Shown here in pieces: positions 42,465 through 50,975 of a stretch of 64,000 bases of DNA (positions are counted from its first letter, which is position 1; each line of letters begins with the position of its first letter). The DNA is from Prevotellaceae bacterium UBA2448 (lineage in GTDB: Bacteria; Bacteroidota; Bacteroidia; Bacteroidales; Bacteroidaceae): positions 14,519 to 78,518 of the forward strand of contig DDQG01000007.1 in assembly GCA_002342585.1 (NCBI GenBank), given 5' to 3'. The position numbers were made by a program, and so were the translations under genes. A model generated the notes under the pieces. The model was given only the letters and a program-made list of their open reading frames with translations, had not been told where the DNA came from and made no database searches.

Positions 42465-44578
42465 TGTTTAATCCCCAGACCGAAATAAAATACCTGACCG
42501 GCGTGGGTCCGCAGCGAGCCGAACTTCTGGAAAAGGAGATTGGTGTACACACCTTTGGCGATATGCTCACTTACTATCCCTACCGATATGTAGATCGTAG
42601 CAAGGTGTATCGCATAGCAGAAATCGATGGCAACATGCCATACGTTCAACTCGTAGGTCAGATTGTATCGATGGAACCCATTGGTGAAGGTAGAAGCCGC
42701 AGACTTGTAGGCAGGTTCTCTGACGGCACAGGATTTATTGACCTTGTATGGTTTCAGGGGTTAAAATTTGTAGGCAAAGCCTATAAAGTGCGTACCCGAT
42801 ACCTGATTTTCGGAAAGCCAACTGTATTCAACGGCAAACTGCAAATTAACCACCCTGACATAGAGACCGTAGAGGAAAACGTTGACATACCGGAGATTCA
42901 GGGCAATACATTCCGACCACATTACCACACTACCGACCGCATGAAGAAAGGATTTCTTGCTTCAGCAGCAGTAGCAAAACTTATCGGGAACCTTTTCAAA
43001 CTCATCACAGAACCATTACCAGAAACACTTTCTCAATGGATTGTAGATGAATATCACCTCATGCCTTATGATGAGGCGATGCACAATATACACTTCCCCA
43101 CCTCAGCCGATTCCTTACGTCGAGCCCAGGCACGACTGAAGTTCGACGAACTCTTTTACATTCAGTTGGGCATATTGCGCTATGCCATGAATCGCAAGCA
43201 GAAACAAGGTGGACTAGTATTCCAAACCGTAGGAGCCAACTTCAACACTTTCTACCACGACCACCTGCCATTCTCACTAACCGAAGCACAAAAACGTGTA
43301 ATTCGAGAAATTCGACAGGATATGCGTGCCGGATTCCAAATGAACCGTCTTCTGCAAGGCGACGTAGGTTCAGGCAAAACACTTGTGGCTCTACTATGTT
43401 CACTCATTGCCATTGACAACGGCTACCAAGTAGTCATCATGGCACCTACTGAAATTCTTGCCGAACAACATTTAGAAACAATACGAGGTCTGCTTAGCGG
43501 CATGCCACAACTACGCATCGAACTGCTTACTGGTTCTGTAAAGGGTAAACGCAGGAAAGAGATATTGGATAGCCTTATTGAGGGCAAAGTACATATACTT
43601 ATAGGCACACATGCCGTCATCGAAGACAATGTGCAATTCCGTAATCTCGGTCTCGCAATCATCGACGAACAGCATCGTTTCGGAGTGGCACAAAGAGCAA
43701 AACTCTGGGACAAAAGAACAGGCATGAAAACTCCGCCTCATGTACTAGTCATGACAGCCACACCGATTCCACGCACCCTTGCCATGACGCTCTATGGTGA
43801 CCTTGACGTATCAGTCATAGACCAACTGCCTCCAGGTCGTAAACCCATACACACCATCCACCAGTTCCTAAAACACATGGATCGCATCCACGAAGCAATG
43901 CGTACCGAACTGAAGAAAGGCAGACAAATTTACGTTGTATTCCCACTTATTGAAGACACAGAGAAGATGGACCTCGAAAATCTTGAAGAGGGTTATCAAC
44001 AAATGCGTGAAGCATTTCCAGAATATAAAGTTAGTCGTGTACACGGAAAACTGAAATCAGCGGAGAAGGATGCAGAGATGAGTCGCTTTGCCAGCGGAGA
44101 AACCCAAATACTCGTTGCAACTACCGTTATAGAAGTAGGCGTTAACGTACCCAATGCCTCCGTTATGATAATAATGAATGCGGAGCGTTTCGGACTCTCC
44201 CAACTCCATCAGCTTCGCGGGCGAGTAGGTCGTGGTGCAGAACAGTCCTACTGCGTACTCGTCACGAAATACGAACTCTCCGAAACAACCCGTAAACGCA
44301 TTCAAATAATGGTCGATAGTACCGATGGATTCGAGATTGCAGAGGCAGACCTGAAATTACGCGGTCCTGGCGACTTGGAAGGCACACAACAGTCCGGTAT
44401 GGCTTTCGACTTGAAGATAGCCAACATAGCCCGCGACGGACAAATCCTTACCTATGCCCGAACAGCAGCTCAGCATCTGCTTGATACCGACCCGACTGAA
44501 TCACTACCCGAAAACCTTACGTGTTGGAAACACCTCTCGCAACTTCACAGTGACATCAATTGGGGAGCAATAAGTTAG
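42464..44578 (+). CDS. recG: ATP-dependent DNA helicase RecG
   Basis: 704 residues from ATG 42464; an in-frame GTG one codon earlier is inside dnaG. The N-terminal wedge/OB domain (LTGVGPQRAELLEKE, GRFSDGTGFIDLVWF) is followed by superfamily 2 helicase motifs: Walker A LLQGDVGSGKTLVALL, motif II IIDEQHRFGV, motif III MTATPIPRTLAMT, motif V VATTVIEVGVNVPNAS and motif VI QLRGRVGRG. It remodels stalled replication forks and recombination intermediates. It is translationally coupled to dnaG. Confidence 0.97.
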   Translation: MFNPQTEIKYLTGVGPQRAELLEKEIGVHTFGDMLTYYPYRYVDRSKVYRIAEIDGNMPYVQLVGQIVSMEPIGEGRSRRLVGRFSDGTGFIDLVWFQGLKFVGKAYKVRTRYLIFGKPTVFNGKLQINHPDIETVEENVDIPEIQGNTFRPHYHTTDRMKKGFLASAAVAKLIGNLFKLITEPLPETLSQWIVDEYHLMPYDEAMHNIHFPTSADSLRRAQARLKFDELFYIQLGILRYAMNRKQKQGGLVFQTVGANFNTFYHDHLPFSLTEAQKRVIREIRQDMRAGFQMNRLLQGDVGSGKTLVALLCSLIAIDNGYQVVIMAPTEILAEQHLETIRGLLSGMPQLRIELLTGSVKGKRRKEILDSLIEGKVHILIGTHAVIEDNVQFRNLGLAIIDEQHRFGVAQRAKLWDKRTGMKTPPHVLVMTATPIPRTLAMTLYGDLDVSVIDQLPPGRKPIHTIHQFLKHMDRIHEAMRTELKKGRQIYVVFPLIEDTEKMDLENLEEGYQQMREAFPEYKVSRVHGKLKSAEKDAEMSRFASGETQILVATTVIEVGVNVPNASVMIIMNAERFGLSQLHQLRGRVGRGAEQSYCVLVTKYELSETTRKRIQIMVDSTDGFEIAEADLKLRGPGDLEGTQQSGMAFDLKIANIARDGQILTYARTAAQHLLDTDPTESLPENLTCWKHLSQLHSDINWGAIS

Positions 44579-44611
44579 GGGTAGTCACGTCACCTCGACG
44601 GAACTGCCCTT
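44576..44611. terminator. Hairpin between convergent recG and PL11 genes
   Basis: Inverted repeat with arms GGGGTAGT...CGTC and GACG...ACTGCCC (wobble and small internal loops) ending in CTTTC, at the recG stop. It can serve recG and perhaps the opposing transcript. Confidence 0.5.
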
Positions 44612-44640
44612 TCATTATAATTACTTATGATTTAAAACAA

Positions 44641-46908
44641 TTACTTTATCTGTTTCTTTACCACACTACTGCCATCAGCATTGATAATGCGTTCTATGTA
44701 AATACCTGTTGTCGGTTCAGTACTAAGCCGCTGCCCCGAAGTACCAAAATACTGACGTTCGGCAACAACAGAATTCTGTGTTTCAAGAGTAGTGACACAA
44801 TCAGGAATATCATCTGCCACACCCCGGAACGACTCAATCCAGTCGGGCAAGTAATAGCTAATGTGAGGAGGTTGGTTATAACCAGTTTGCTGCCATGCAA
44901 TAGCCATACGGTAATTATGGTCATACATAAGACAAGGCACGCGGTAGCTGGTACCCTGAGTAGATGTAAAGAGTATGAGTTGCGACGGATCGCTGGCATT
45001 ATACCAGATTACTTCCTCTCGCCAGTCTCCAAGAATATCGGCCTGCAGACAAGGAGTTGCCTTTGTGCTGTTGCAAGACGATAGCGTGAATCCTCCAGCC
45101 TGAGCTATTTCTGCAAACTTCTTCATTGCTGTTTTCGATGTATATACTCCCATGTCTGCACGATCAATGCTCGTCTTGCTGGTGTTATATGTGCATTTCT
45201 GAATATTGGTACCATCGAGCAGTTCATCGAGAGCATCTCCGTCCCAGAAAATACGGAAATTCATCGATAGTTTCGTCGAACTCACAATCGACGTTTTGCT
45301 TTCATCTACAGCACGAGTATTATCAACTTTTGCCGACCAGAACTCATAACCACGGTTTTTATCAAGGATATTAGCTGCCAGACCGCGACCATTATCCTCA
45401 CTGCCGATTGACGACCAGATAACCTTTCCGGTCTCAGCCTCTATGAGATGGGCTCCATAAGGGCTTTCTTCATGTACCATGAATATCTCCATACCGGGAC
45501 GGTCAGGGTCTAGGTCGCCCAAGTGTTCTGCATCACCATGTCCGAAACCGGTAGAATAGAGCATCCAACCATCATTGTCAACTGTAGCACTACCATAAAT
45601 TATCTCGTCGCACCCATCACCGTCTACATCTCCGATAGTCAGACTATGAGCTCCCTGTCCGTAAGCATTATATCGGGGATGAGAGTTAGTACCGCCTGTC
45701 TGCTTGGTATATGTCCTTGTAGTAGTAGTTCCATTGCCGTCTGTCAGTTGCACGGTATTATCTTCAAGTGAAGCATGAATCCACTTGGTACTCAGTTTTT
45801 CACCATCGAAATTCACAGCCCACAGATAAGAGCGTGTGTACATTCCGCGACACATCACTGCAGAAGGATTCTTGTCTGGACCGTCAAGGAAAGCTACTCC
45901 AGCCAGATAGCGTTCACCACGATTACCGTACGAACCAGTATCGCTTTTGCTACTGCTCATATACCAGTTGAAAGTACCTTTTGCATCACTCAGTTCATAT
46001 TTAGTATTGCGGTTTGGCATATAAGGAATAGTATGGATGGCAGCACCCGTTTCACCGTTAAACACAGTCAAGTACTCGTGTCCGCCGTTTATGCGACCAC
46101 CACTTACACGATAATCAGCTCCGTTGCTAACATTCTTTATAGCATCAAGAGTTGCAGCTTCACTAACGTATTGTCCCTTGCCGTCCCTCGAACCCGGAGC
46201 AGTCTTACAGATAAGTTCTGCCTTGCCGTCTCCATCAAAGTCATATACCAAGAACTGGTTATAGTGAGCTCCAGCGCGTATATTCTTGCCTAACTGGATA
46301 CGCCACAGACGTTCGCCTGTGAAAATCTTATAACAGTCGAAAATGATATACCCAGTATATCCGTTTTGTGAATTATCCTTCGCATTTGTCGGATACCACT
46401 TCACAATAAGTTCGTACTCGCCGTCACCATCCACATCACCTACCGAACAGTCGTTTGGGGTGTATGTATAATCATTAGCCTCGCTGCCTGTACCCGCCGT
46501 TCCTCCACTTGGTTGCTTAAGTTGAATAACATGATGAGTAGCGTCATTGAACAACTTTGGTTCAATAGTATCTATCGGTTCGCCGTTTTGCAGAGTAACC
46601 AGTTTCAGCACATCAGTTGGTTTAGCTAAAGTTGGGCGGTAACTAGTGGCATTACGCAGAGGAGCCGTATTAACAGGAACTTCATTTTTAAGAATGACAA
46701 ACGAGGTATGTTCATCGTCTGTAGCCTGCAAACGCCAGGAAAGGAATGCACTGACAGCACTCGTCTGAACACGAATGAAACCACGATCTAACTTCTCCTG
46801 CTGACTCAACGGAGTATCTGCCGGGCTTGGTTTTTCCCTACCTTCTGCCGGTATAGTGACACTGCACAAAACAAGGACACTCAGTAAGAATAAGTTTAGC
46901 TTTTTCAT
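44641..46908 (-). CDS. Secreted rhamnogalacturonan lyase, PL11 family
   Basis: 755 residues with a signal peptide (about 1-22). An N-terminal Ig-like region (LDRGFIRVQTSAVSAFLSWR) precedes an eight-bladed propeller-like PL11 catalytic domain, marked by repeated calcium-binding DxDGDGxxE motifs (VGDVDGDGEYELIVKW, VYDFDGDGKAELICK, IGDVDGDGCDEIIYG) and ADILGDWREEVIWYN. The end (about 725-755, VAERQYFGTSGQRLS, then TTGIYIERI) resembles a Prevotella/type IX C-terminal sorting tail. It cleaves the rhamnogalacturonan-I backbone by beta-elimination. Its promoter is back to back with that of the next gene. With the GH106 and GH127 enzymes it marks pectin use. Confidence 0.92.
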   Translation of the reverse strand: MKKLNLFLLSVLVLCSVTIPAEGREKPSPADTPLSQQEKLDRGFIRVQTSAVSAFLSWRLQATDDEHTSFVILKNEVPVNTAPLRNATSYRPTLAKPTDVLKLVTLQNGEPIDTIEPKLFNDATHHVIQLKQPSGGTAGTGSEANDYTYTPNDCSVGDVDGDGEYELIVKWYPTNAKDNSQNGYTGYIIFDCYKIFTGERLWRIQLGKNIRAGAHYNQFLVYDFDGDGKAELICKTAPGSRDGKGQYVSEAATLDAIKNVSNGADYRVSGGRINGGHEYLTVFNGETGAAIHTIPYMPNRNTKYELSDAKGTFNWYMSSSKSDTGSYGNRGERYLAGVAFLDGPDKNPSAVMCRGMYTRSYLWAVNFDGEKLSTKWIHASLEDNTVQLTDGNGTTTTRTYTKQTGGTNSHPRYNAYGQGAHSLTIGDVDGDGCDEIIYGSATVDNDGWMLYSTGFGHGDAEHLGDLDPDRPGMEIFMVHEESPYGAHLIEAETGKVIWSSIGSEDNGRGLAANILDKNRGYEFWSAKVDNTRAVDESKTSIVSSTKLSMNFRIFWDGDALDELLDGTNIQKCTYNTSKTSIDRADMGVYTSKTAMKKFAEIAQAGGFTLSSCNSTKATPCLQADILGDWREEVIWYNASDPSQLILFTSTQGTSYRVPCLMYDHNYRMAIAWQQTGYNQPPHISYYLPDWIESFRGVADDIPDCVTTLETQNSVVAERQYFGTSGQRLSTEPTTGIYIERIINADGSSVVKKQIK

Positions 46909-46940
46909 AACACATTATTATAATTATTAAACTACTGGCG

Positions 46941-46948
46941 CAAAGGTA
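46941..46948 (-). promoter_or_regulatory. -7 box (TACCTTTG) of the PL11 lyase gene
   Basis: Exact consensus on the minus strand, 32 nt before the lyase ATG and only 13 nt from the opposing -7 box at 46962. Confidence 0.75.
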
Positions 46949-46961
46949 AAGATTTTTTTCT

Positions 46962-46969
46962 TATATTTG
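46962..46969 (+). promoter_or_regulatory. -7 box (TATATTTG) of the divergent hypothetical gene
   Basis: TATATTTG lies 10 nt before the ATG at 46980, so the transcript would start within a few bases of the start codon. The -33 region overlaps the opposing promoter. Confidence 0.7.
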
Positions 46970-46979
46970 CAACCATATC

Positions 46980-47666
46980 ATGAATTATCTGAATCAGACT
47001 ATCCTCGAAGGTAACTGGCAACAGCTCACCAATTCACTGAACTCAATGAACAATATGGAGTTCCGTCGCACTGAGTCATATATCAGAGCCACCATCCTGC
47101 CAACATTACCCAACGACACATTTTGGGATGCCCTTTTCCATCTCATCGAATATAGGCATCAAGCTTTTCTCAGCGGCATCTGCGCCATAGAACACTTAGT
47201 AAGTGACGATAGTCTTGATTTCAGTTGCACAGGTGCTCGCGAACTGGCTCAGTTGCTACATGACAAGCATCCAGAAGCAGTGAACAAAGTTATAAACATA
47301 GCACTACCATTGCTTAAAACAGAAGAACAGGTCGATGCACTCCTGAACACTTTTGCACCAAATGACGAAAATGCCCGTATCGCAGCCTTACTAAAGGTCG
47401 AATCACCACTGACATATTACAAATTATTCACCACCCTATGTCACATGCCCGAAGGGAAACAATTGGCTCTCCGATGCACTCAGTTCATCATGAAACACGG
47501 AAACGATATGGCATTCAATATGGCTGCAATCATGAAAGCATACTTCGGACTTGAAGAACTCCATGCTCGATTTTCACTCCACATCGAGCCCTATGAACTA
47601 TCGCAACTCGACAGTGGCAGCGATGCCTTCTACCACCTGTTGACAGGGCGTCGCCCGAAACTTTAA
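46980..47666 (+). CDS. Helical cytoplasmic hypothetical protein
   Basis: 228 residues, no signal peptide or membrane segment. It is almost entirely alpha-helical, with short repeated helical hairpins (ELAQLLHDKHPEAVNKVI, KTEEQVDALLNTF, EELHARFSLHIEPYELSQL) resembling HEAT/TPR-type solenoids. I do not recognise a named family. It precedes xseA by 37 nt and may be cotranscribed with it. Its promoter overlaps that of the divergent pectin lyase gene. Confidence 0.75.
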   Translation: MNYLNQTILEGNWQQLTNSLNSMNNMEFRRTESYIRATILPTLPNDTFWDALFHLIEYRHQAFLSGICAIEHLVSDDSLDFSCTGARELAQLLHDKHPEAVNKVINIALPLLKTEEQVDALLNTFAPNDENARIAALLKVESPLTYYKLFTTLCHMPEGKQLALRCTQFIMKHGNDMAFNMAAIMKAYFGLEELHARFSLHIEPYELSQLDSGSDAFYHLLTGRRPKL

Positions 47667-47703
47667 GGGGTTTAATTACAACCATAACATCAGAACAAGA
47701 CTA

Positions 47704-49017
47704 ATGCCTACTGCTATCACTTTATATGAACTGAACAATATAGTTCGTGGAGTCCTTGAACACTCCATATCAGATACCTATTGGATTCAGGCCGAGCTAA
47801 GCGAAGTAAATGAACGGCATGGCCATTGTTTTTTGGAATTTATACAGAAAGGTGACACGAATGAAAGTCTCATTGCCAAAGCTCGCGGACAAATATGGGC
47901 AAGTCGATGGGCGTTACTCAGCCCCTACTTCAGTCATACTACAGGGCAACCCTTGCAAGCAGGAATGCAAGTGCTCGTAGAAGTAAGCATCACTTTCCAC
48001 GAACTCTACGGCTACTCACTCAATGTAGTAGATATTGACCCTACATATACCCTTGGCGACATAGCCCGTAAACGCAGGGAAATACTGCAAACACTGCAAG
48101 AAGAAGGAGTTGATACGATGAACAAAGAACTCTCCCTTCCCCTGCTTCTCAACCGCATAGCAGTAATCTCCTCGCCCACCGCAGCAGGTTATGGCGACTT
48201 CTGCAACCAGTTGAAAGACAATACATACAAACTCGCATTCGACGTAAAACTCTTTCCTGCTATCATGCAAGGTGATGCAGTGGAAAGCAGCATCATAGCA
48301 GCACTCGAACAGATTGCCTCAGAAGAAGATCGATGGGATGCAGTAGTTATCATCAGAGGTGGAGGAGCTGCAGCTGACCTCTCTGGATTCGACACCCTCC
48401 GACTGGCAGAAAACGTAGCACAATTTCCCCTTCCCATCATCACAGGCATCGGACACGACCGCGACGACACAGTCATCGACATGGTCTCACACACCAGAGT
48501 CAAGACCCCTACCGCAGCAGCAGAATTCCTCATTCAACACGGAGCCGAACAACTATTCATACTCGACGACTGCCAGTCAGAACTCAAATCGCAGCTGGAC
48601 AAAATCCTTTCTACCGAGAAAATACGTCTGCAAATGATTACACAAAAACTGCCAGCACTCGTAGCATCATACCACAATAAGGAAAACATCATTCTGGAAC
48701 GCATCAACTCGGCACTTAGCACCACCATCATCAGCAAGTTGACCGAAGAAAAAGGCAAAATGGAACTTTTCCTGCACCGTTTAGACTCCTCAGCCAGTCT
48801 GGCTATACATCAGAGACAAAACATCCTCGACAATCTCACCACTCGCATTGAGAGTTCCGACCCGAAACGAATCCTCAAACTCGGATTCAGCATAACCCGA
48901 GTAAACGGCAAAGCAATCACAACGGCGAAAAACCTCTCTACAGGAACCACCATAGAAACTACCCTTGCCGACGGAATAATACACTCAACCATAACAGACA
49001 AACAACAACAATCATAA
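47704..49017 (+). CDS. xseA: Exodeoxyribonuclease VII large subunit
   Basis: 437 residues. The N-terminal OB-fold domain (about 1-100) holds YWIQAELSEVNERHGHCFLEF and IWASRW. The catalytic domain has RIAVISSPTAAGYGDFCNQL, VVIIRGGGAAADLSGFDTL and TGIGHDRDDTVIDMVSHTRVKTPTAAAE. A long coiled coil (about 280-390) follows. With XseB it degrades single-stranded DNA to acid-insoluble oligonucleotides. xseB follows after 6 nt. Confidence 0.96.
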   Translation: MPTAITLYELNNIVRGVLEHSISDTYWIQAELSEVNERHGHCFLEFIQKGDTNESLIAKARGQIWASRWALLSPYFSHTTGQPLQAGMQVLVEVSITFHELYGYSLNVVDIDPTYTLGDIARKRREILQTLQEEGVDTMNKELSLPLLLNRIAVISSPTAAGYGDFCNQLKDNTYKLAFDVKLFPAIMQGDAVESSIIAALEQIASEEDRWDAVVIIRGGGAAADLSGFDTLRLAENVAQFPLPIITGIGHDRDDTVIDMVSHTRVKTPTAAAEFLIQHGAEQLFILDDCQSELKSQLDKILSTEKIRLQMITQKLPALVASYHNKENIILERINSALSTTIISKLTEEKGKMELFLHRLDSSASLAIHQRQNILDNLTTRIESSDPKRILKLGFSITRVNGKAITTAKNLSTGTTIETTLADGIIHSTITDKQQQS

Positions 49018-49023
49018 CCAGAT

Positions 49024-49212
49024 ATGAAAAAAGAACTTAAATACGAAGATGCCGTAAAGCGCCTCAAAACCATCGTGGCAGAGATGGAAAACGGAGACAC
49101 CGACATTGACAAACTAACCGACAACCTCAAAGAAGCAAAGGAACTGATCGCTTTTTGCAGAAACAAACTGCAAAAAGTAGAATCAGACATCAAAAATATT
49201 CTTGATGATTAA
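49024..49212 (+). CDS. xseB: Exodeoxyribonuclease VII small subunit
   Basis: 62 residues, all helical, with the XseB pattern YEDAVKRLKTIVAEMENGD and DIDKLTDNLKEAKELIAFC. It forms the helical bundle that holds the XseA coiled coils. Position 6 nt after xseA supports the call. Confidence 0.95.
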   Translation: MKKELKYEDAVKRLKTIVAEMENGDTDIDKLTDNLKEAKELIAFCRNKLQKVESDIKNILDD

Positions 49213-49284
49213 GTGGAATTGCAATAAAATGCAAAAAAAGTTTAATAATCAAGTAGATTACTTGGTCATTAGAACAAAAACCCT

Positions 49285-49292
49285 TACCTTTG
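49285..49292 (+). promoter_or_regulatory. -7 box (TACCTTTG) of ndk
   Basis: An exact -7 consensus with TTGG at 49262-49265 as a -33 element. It lies 55 nt before the ndk ATG. Confidence 0.75.
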
Positions 49293-49347
49293 CCGCGATT
49301 TGGCGTGTCATGCGCTCTGCATTAAACCCGTCGAAACTATAGACTAA

Positions 49348-49809
49348 ATGGAGAAAACTCTCGTAATACTCAAGCCTGGTGCCGTACAAAGAGCACTTGT
49401 AGGAGAAGTGACAGCACGCTTCGAACGTAAAGGATTGCGCCTTGCTGGAATGAAGATGATGCAGCTCACCGACGAATTGCTTAACGAGCACTATGCACAC
49501 TTGGCTGGCAAACCATTCTTTCAGCGCATCAAAAACTCAATGATGGCATCGCCAGTAGTTTGTTGTTGTTACGAAGGTGTTGACGCAGTAGAAACCGTGC
49601 GCAGCATGACAGGTTCTACCAACTCACGCAAAGCAGCTCCTGGCACCATTCGTGGTGACTTTGGTATGTCATTCCAAGAAAACATCATACACACTTCAGA
49701 CTCGCCTGAAAACGCAATCATAGAGCTCAATCGATTCTTCCGTCCCGACGAAATATTCGATTACGTACCAGGAGTATTCCAGTACCTCTATGCCAATGAT
49801 GAATATTAA
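49348..49809 (+). CDS. ndk: Nucleoside diphosphate kinase
   Basis: 153 residues. KTLVILKPGAVQRALVGEV at the N-terminus is followed by RSMTGSTNSRKAAPGTIRGD and FGMSFQENIIHTSDSPENA with the phospho-accepting His (IIHTSDS). All usual motifs are present. It balances nucleoside triphosphate pools. The length is slightly above the common 140-150, owing to a C-terminal extension (about 135-153) typical of Bacteroidetes. Confidence 0.96.
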   Translation: MEKTLVILKPGAVQRALVGEVTARFERKGLRLAGMKMMQLTDELLNEHYAHLAGKPFFQRIKNSMMASPVVCCCYEGVDAVETVRSMTGSTNSRKAAPGTIRGDFGMSFQENIIHTSDSPENAIIELNRFFRPDEIFDYVPGVFQYLYANDEY

Positions 49810-49949
49810 GGTTGTCAACCCACAACCTGCCCTCGATTATCTTAAAAGAATCAGCCGAGCCACGATTGGTTCAGCACCCCAAATTACATGGAAAATAAGA
49901 TAGTATAAAGATAGTAATAAATTATAGAAAAGGAAGTAATTATATTAGT

Positions 49950-50885
49950 ATGAACGCACTTAAAACACTTGTATTAGCAGCTCTAAGTCTGACGAGTATG
50001 TCTATGTCTGCACAAGACCTCATAGCTCGCCAAGCCCCAGCTGACACAAAACTCAAGGATGTACAACTCATACAGTTTACTACATTCAGCACATCAAGAG
50101 CTGACCTGGAAAACCCGGCAGCTAACATATATTCCAACTGGACTCGTACCATTTCTGACGCACAGGGTGTAGTTCCGTCAAACTACCATGTTGACCTTCG
50201 CGGTTTCCACATGCCTACTCCAAGTCGTCAGATCAACTCTCCATATGGAAAGCGTTGGGGTCGTCTGCATGCAGGACTCGATATCAAGGTATATCTTGGC
50301 GACACAATCCGTGCAGCATTCGATGGCAAGGTACGTATCGTAGATTATAACGCACGTGGATATGGTTACTATGTAGTGATTCGTCATCCAAACGGACTTG
50401 AAACACTCTACGGTCACCTCTCACGCCAGCTCGTAAGAGAAGACCAGATAGTTCGTGCTGGTGATGTCATCGGACTTGGTGGCAACACAGGTCGATCATT
50501 CGGTTCTCACCTTCACTTCGAGACTCGTCTGCTCGGACAACCAATCAACCCAGCCCTTATGTTCGACTTCGTTAATCAGGACGTAACAAACGACTACTAT
50601 GTTGTAAAACGTTCTATGCAGAAGGGCAACACAAACGTACTGGCAAACCAGCAGAAACAGGAAAACATGATTGAGACCACAGCAAGTACACCAAGTTACA
50701 ATGTATTTGCATCTCAGCAAAACACTACTACAACCGAAGAACCAAAGACTCACACCGTTCAGCGTGGAGAAACAATCTACTCCATCGCCAAGCGTTACGG
50801 TATTTCAGTAGATGAACTTCGTAAAATCAACGGACTTCGTCGTTACGCAGTTCTCCGCGTAGGTCAGGTTCTGAAATGTTCATAA
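49950..50885 (+). CDS. M23 family peptidoglycan endopeptidase with C-terminal LysM
   Basis: 311 residues. A signal peptide (1-21, ending SMSAQ) precedes the lysostaphin-type M23 domain (about 90-205). It has zinc ligands in GRLHAGLDIKVYLGD (HxxxD) and SHLHFETR (HxH), and GYYVVIRHPNGLETLYGHLS. After a Thr/Gln/Asn-rich linker comes one LysM domain (about 265-311; HTVQRGETIYSIAKRYGISV). It likely cleaves peptide cross-links or activates cell-wall hydrolysis in the periplasm. The active-site motifs are complete, unlike those of EnvC-type regulators. Confidence 0.92.
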   Translation: MNALKTLVLAALSLTSMSMSAQDLIARQAPADTKLKDVQLIQFTTFSTSRADLENPAANIYSNWTRTISDAQGVVPSNYHVDLRGFHMPTPSRQINSPYGKRWGRLHAGLDIKVYLGDTIRAAFDGKVRIVDYNARGYGYYVVIRHPNGLETLYGHLSRQLVREDQIVRAGDVIGLGGNTGRSFGSHLHFETRLLGQPINPALMFDFVNQDVTNDYYVVKRSMQKGNTNVLANQQKQENMIETTASTPSYNVFASQQNTTTTEEPKTHTVQRGETIYSIAKRYGISVDELRKINGLRRYAVLRVGQVLKCS

Positions 50886-50913
50886 CCCACTAGAATACAG
50901 ATTCACAAATATA

Positions 50914-50949
50914 AAGAAGAGCTGACATTAGTTTGTCAGCTCTTCTTGT
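50914..50949. terminator. Bidirectional terminator after the M23 gene
   Basis: A perfect 13-bp inverted repeat (50914-50926 with 50935-50947, core GAAGAGCTGAC / GTCAGCTCTTC) with an 8-nt loop. It lies between the convergent stops at 50885 and 50976. Confidence 0.85.
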
Positions 50950-50975
50950 TGTTCAACACTTCTGTTGCGCCTGCA

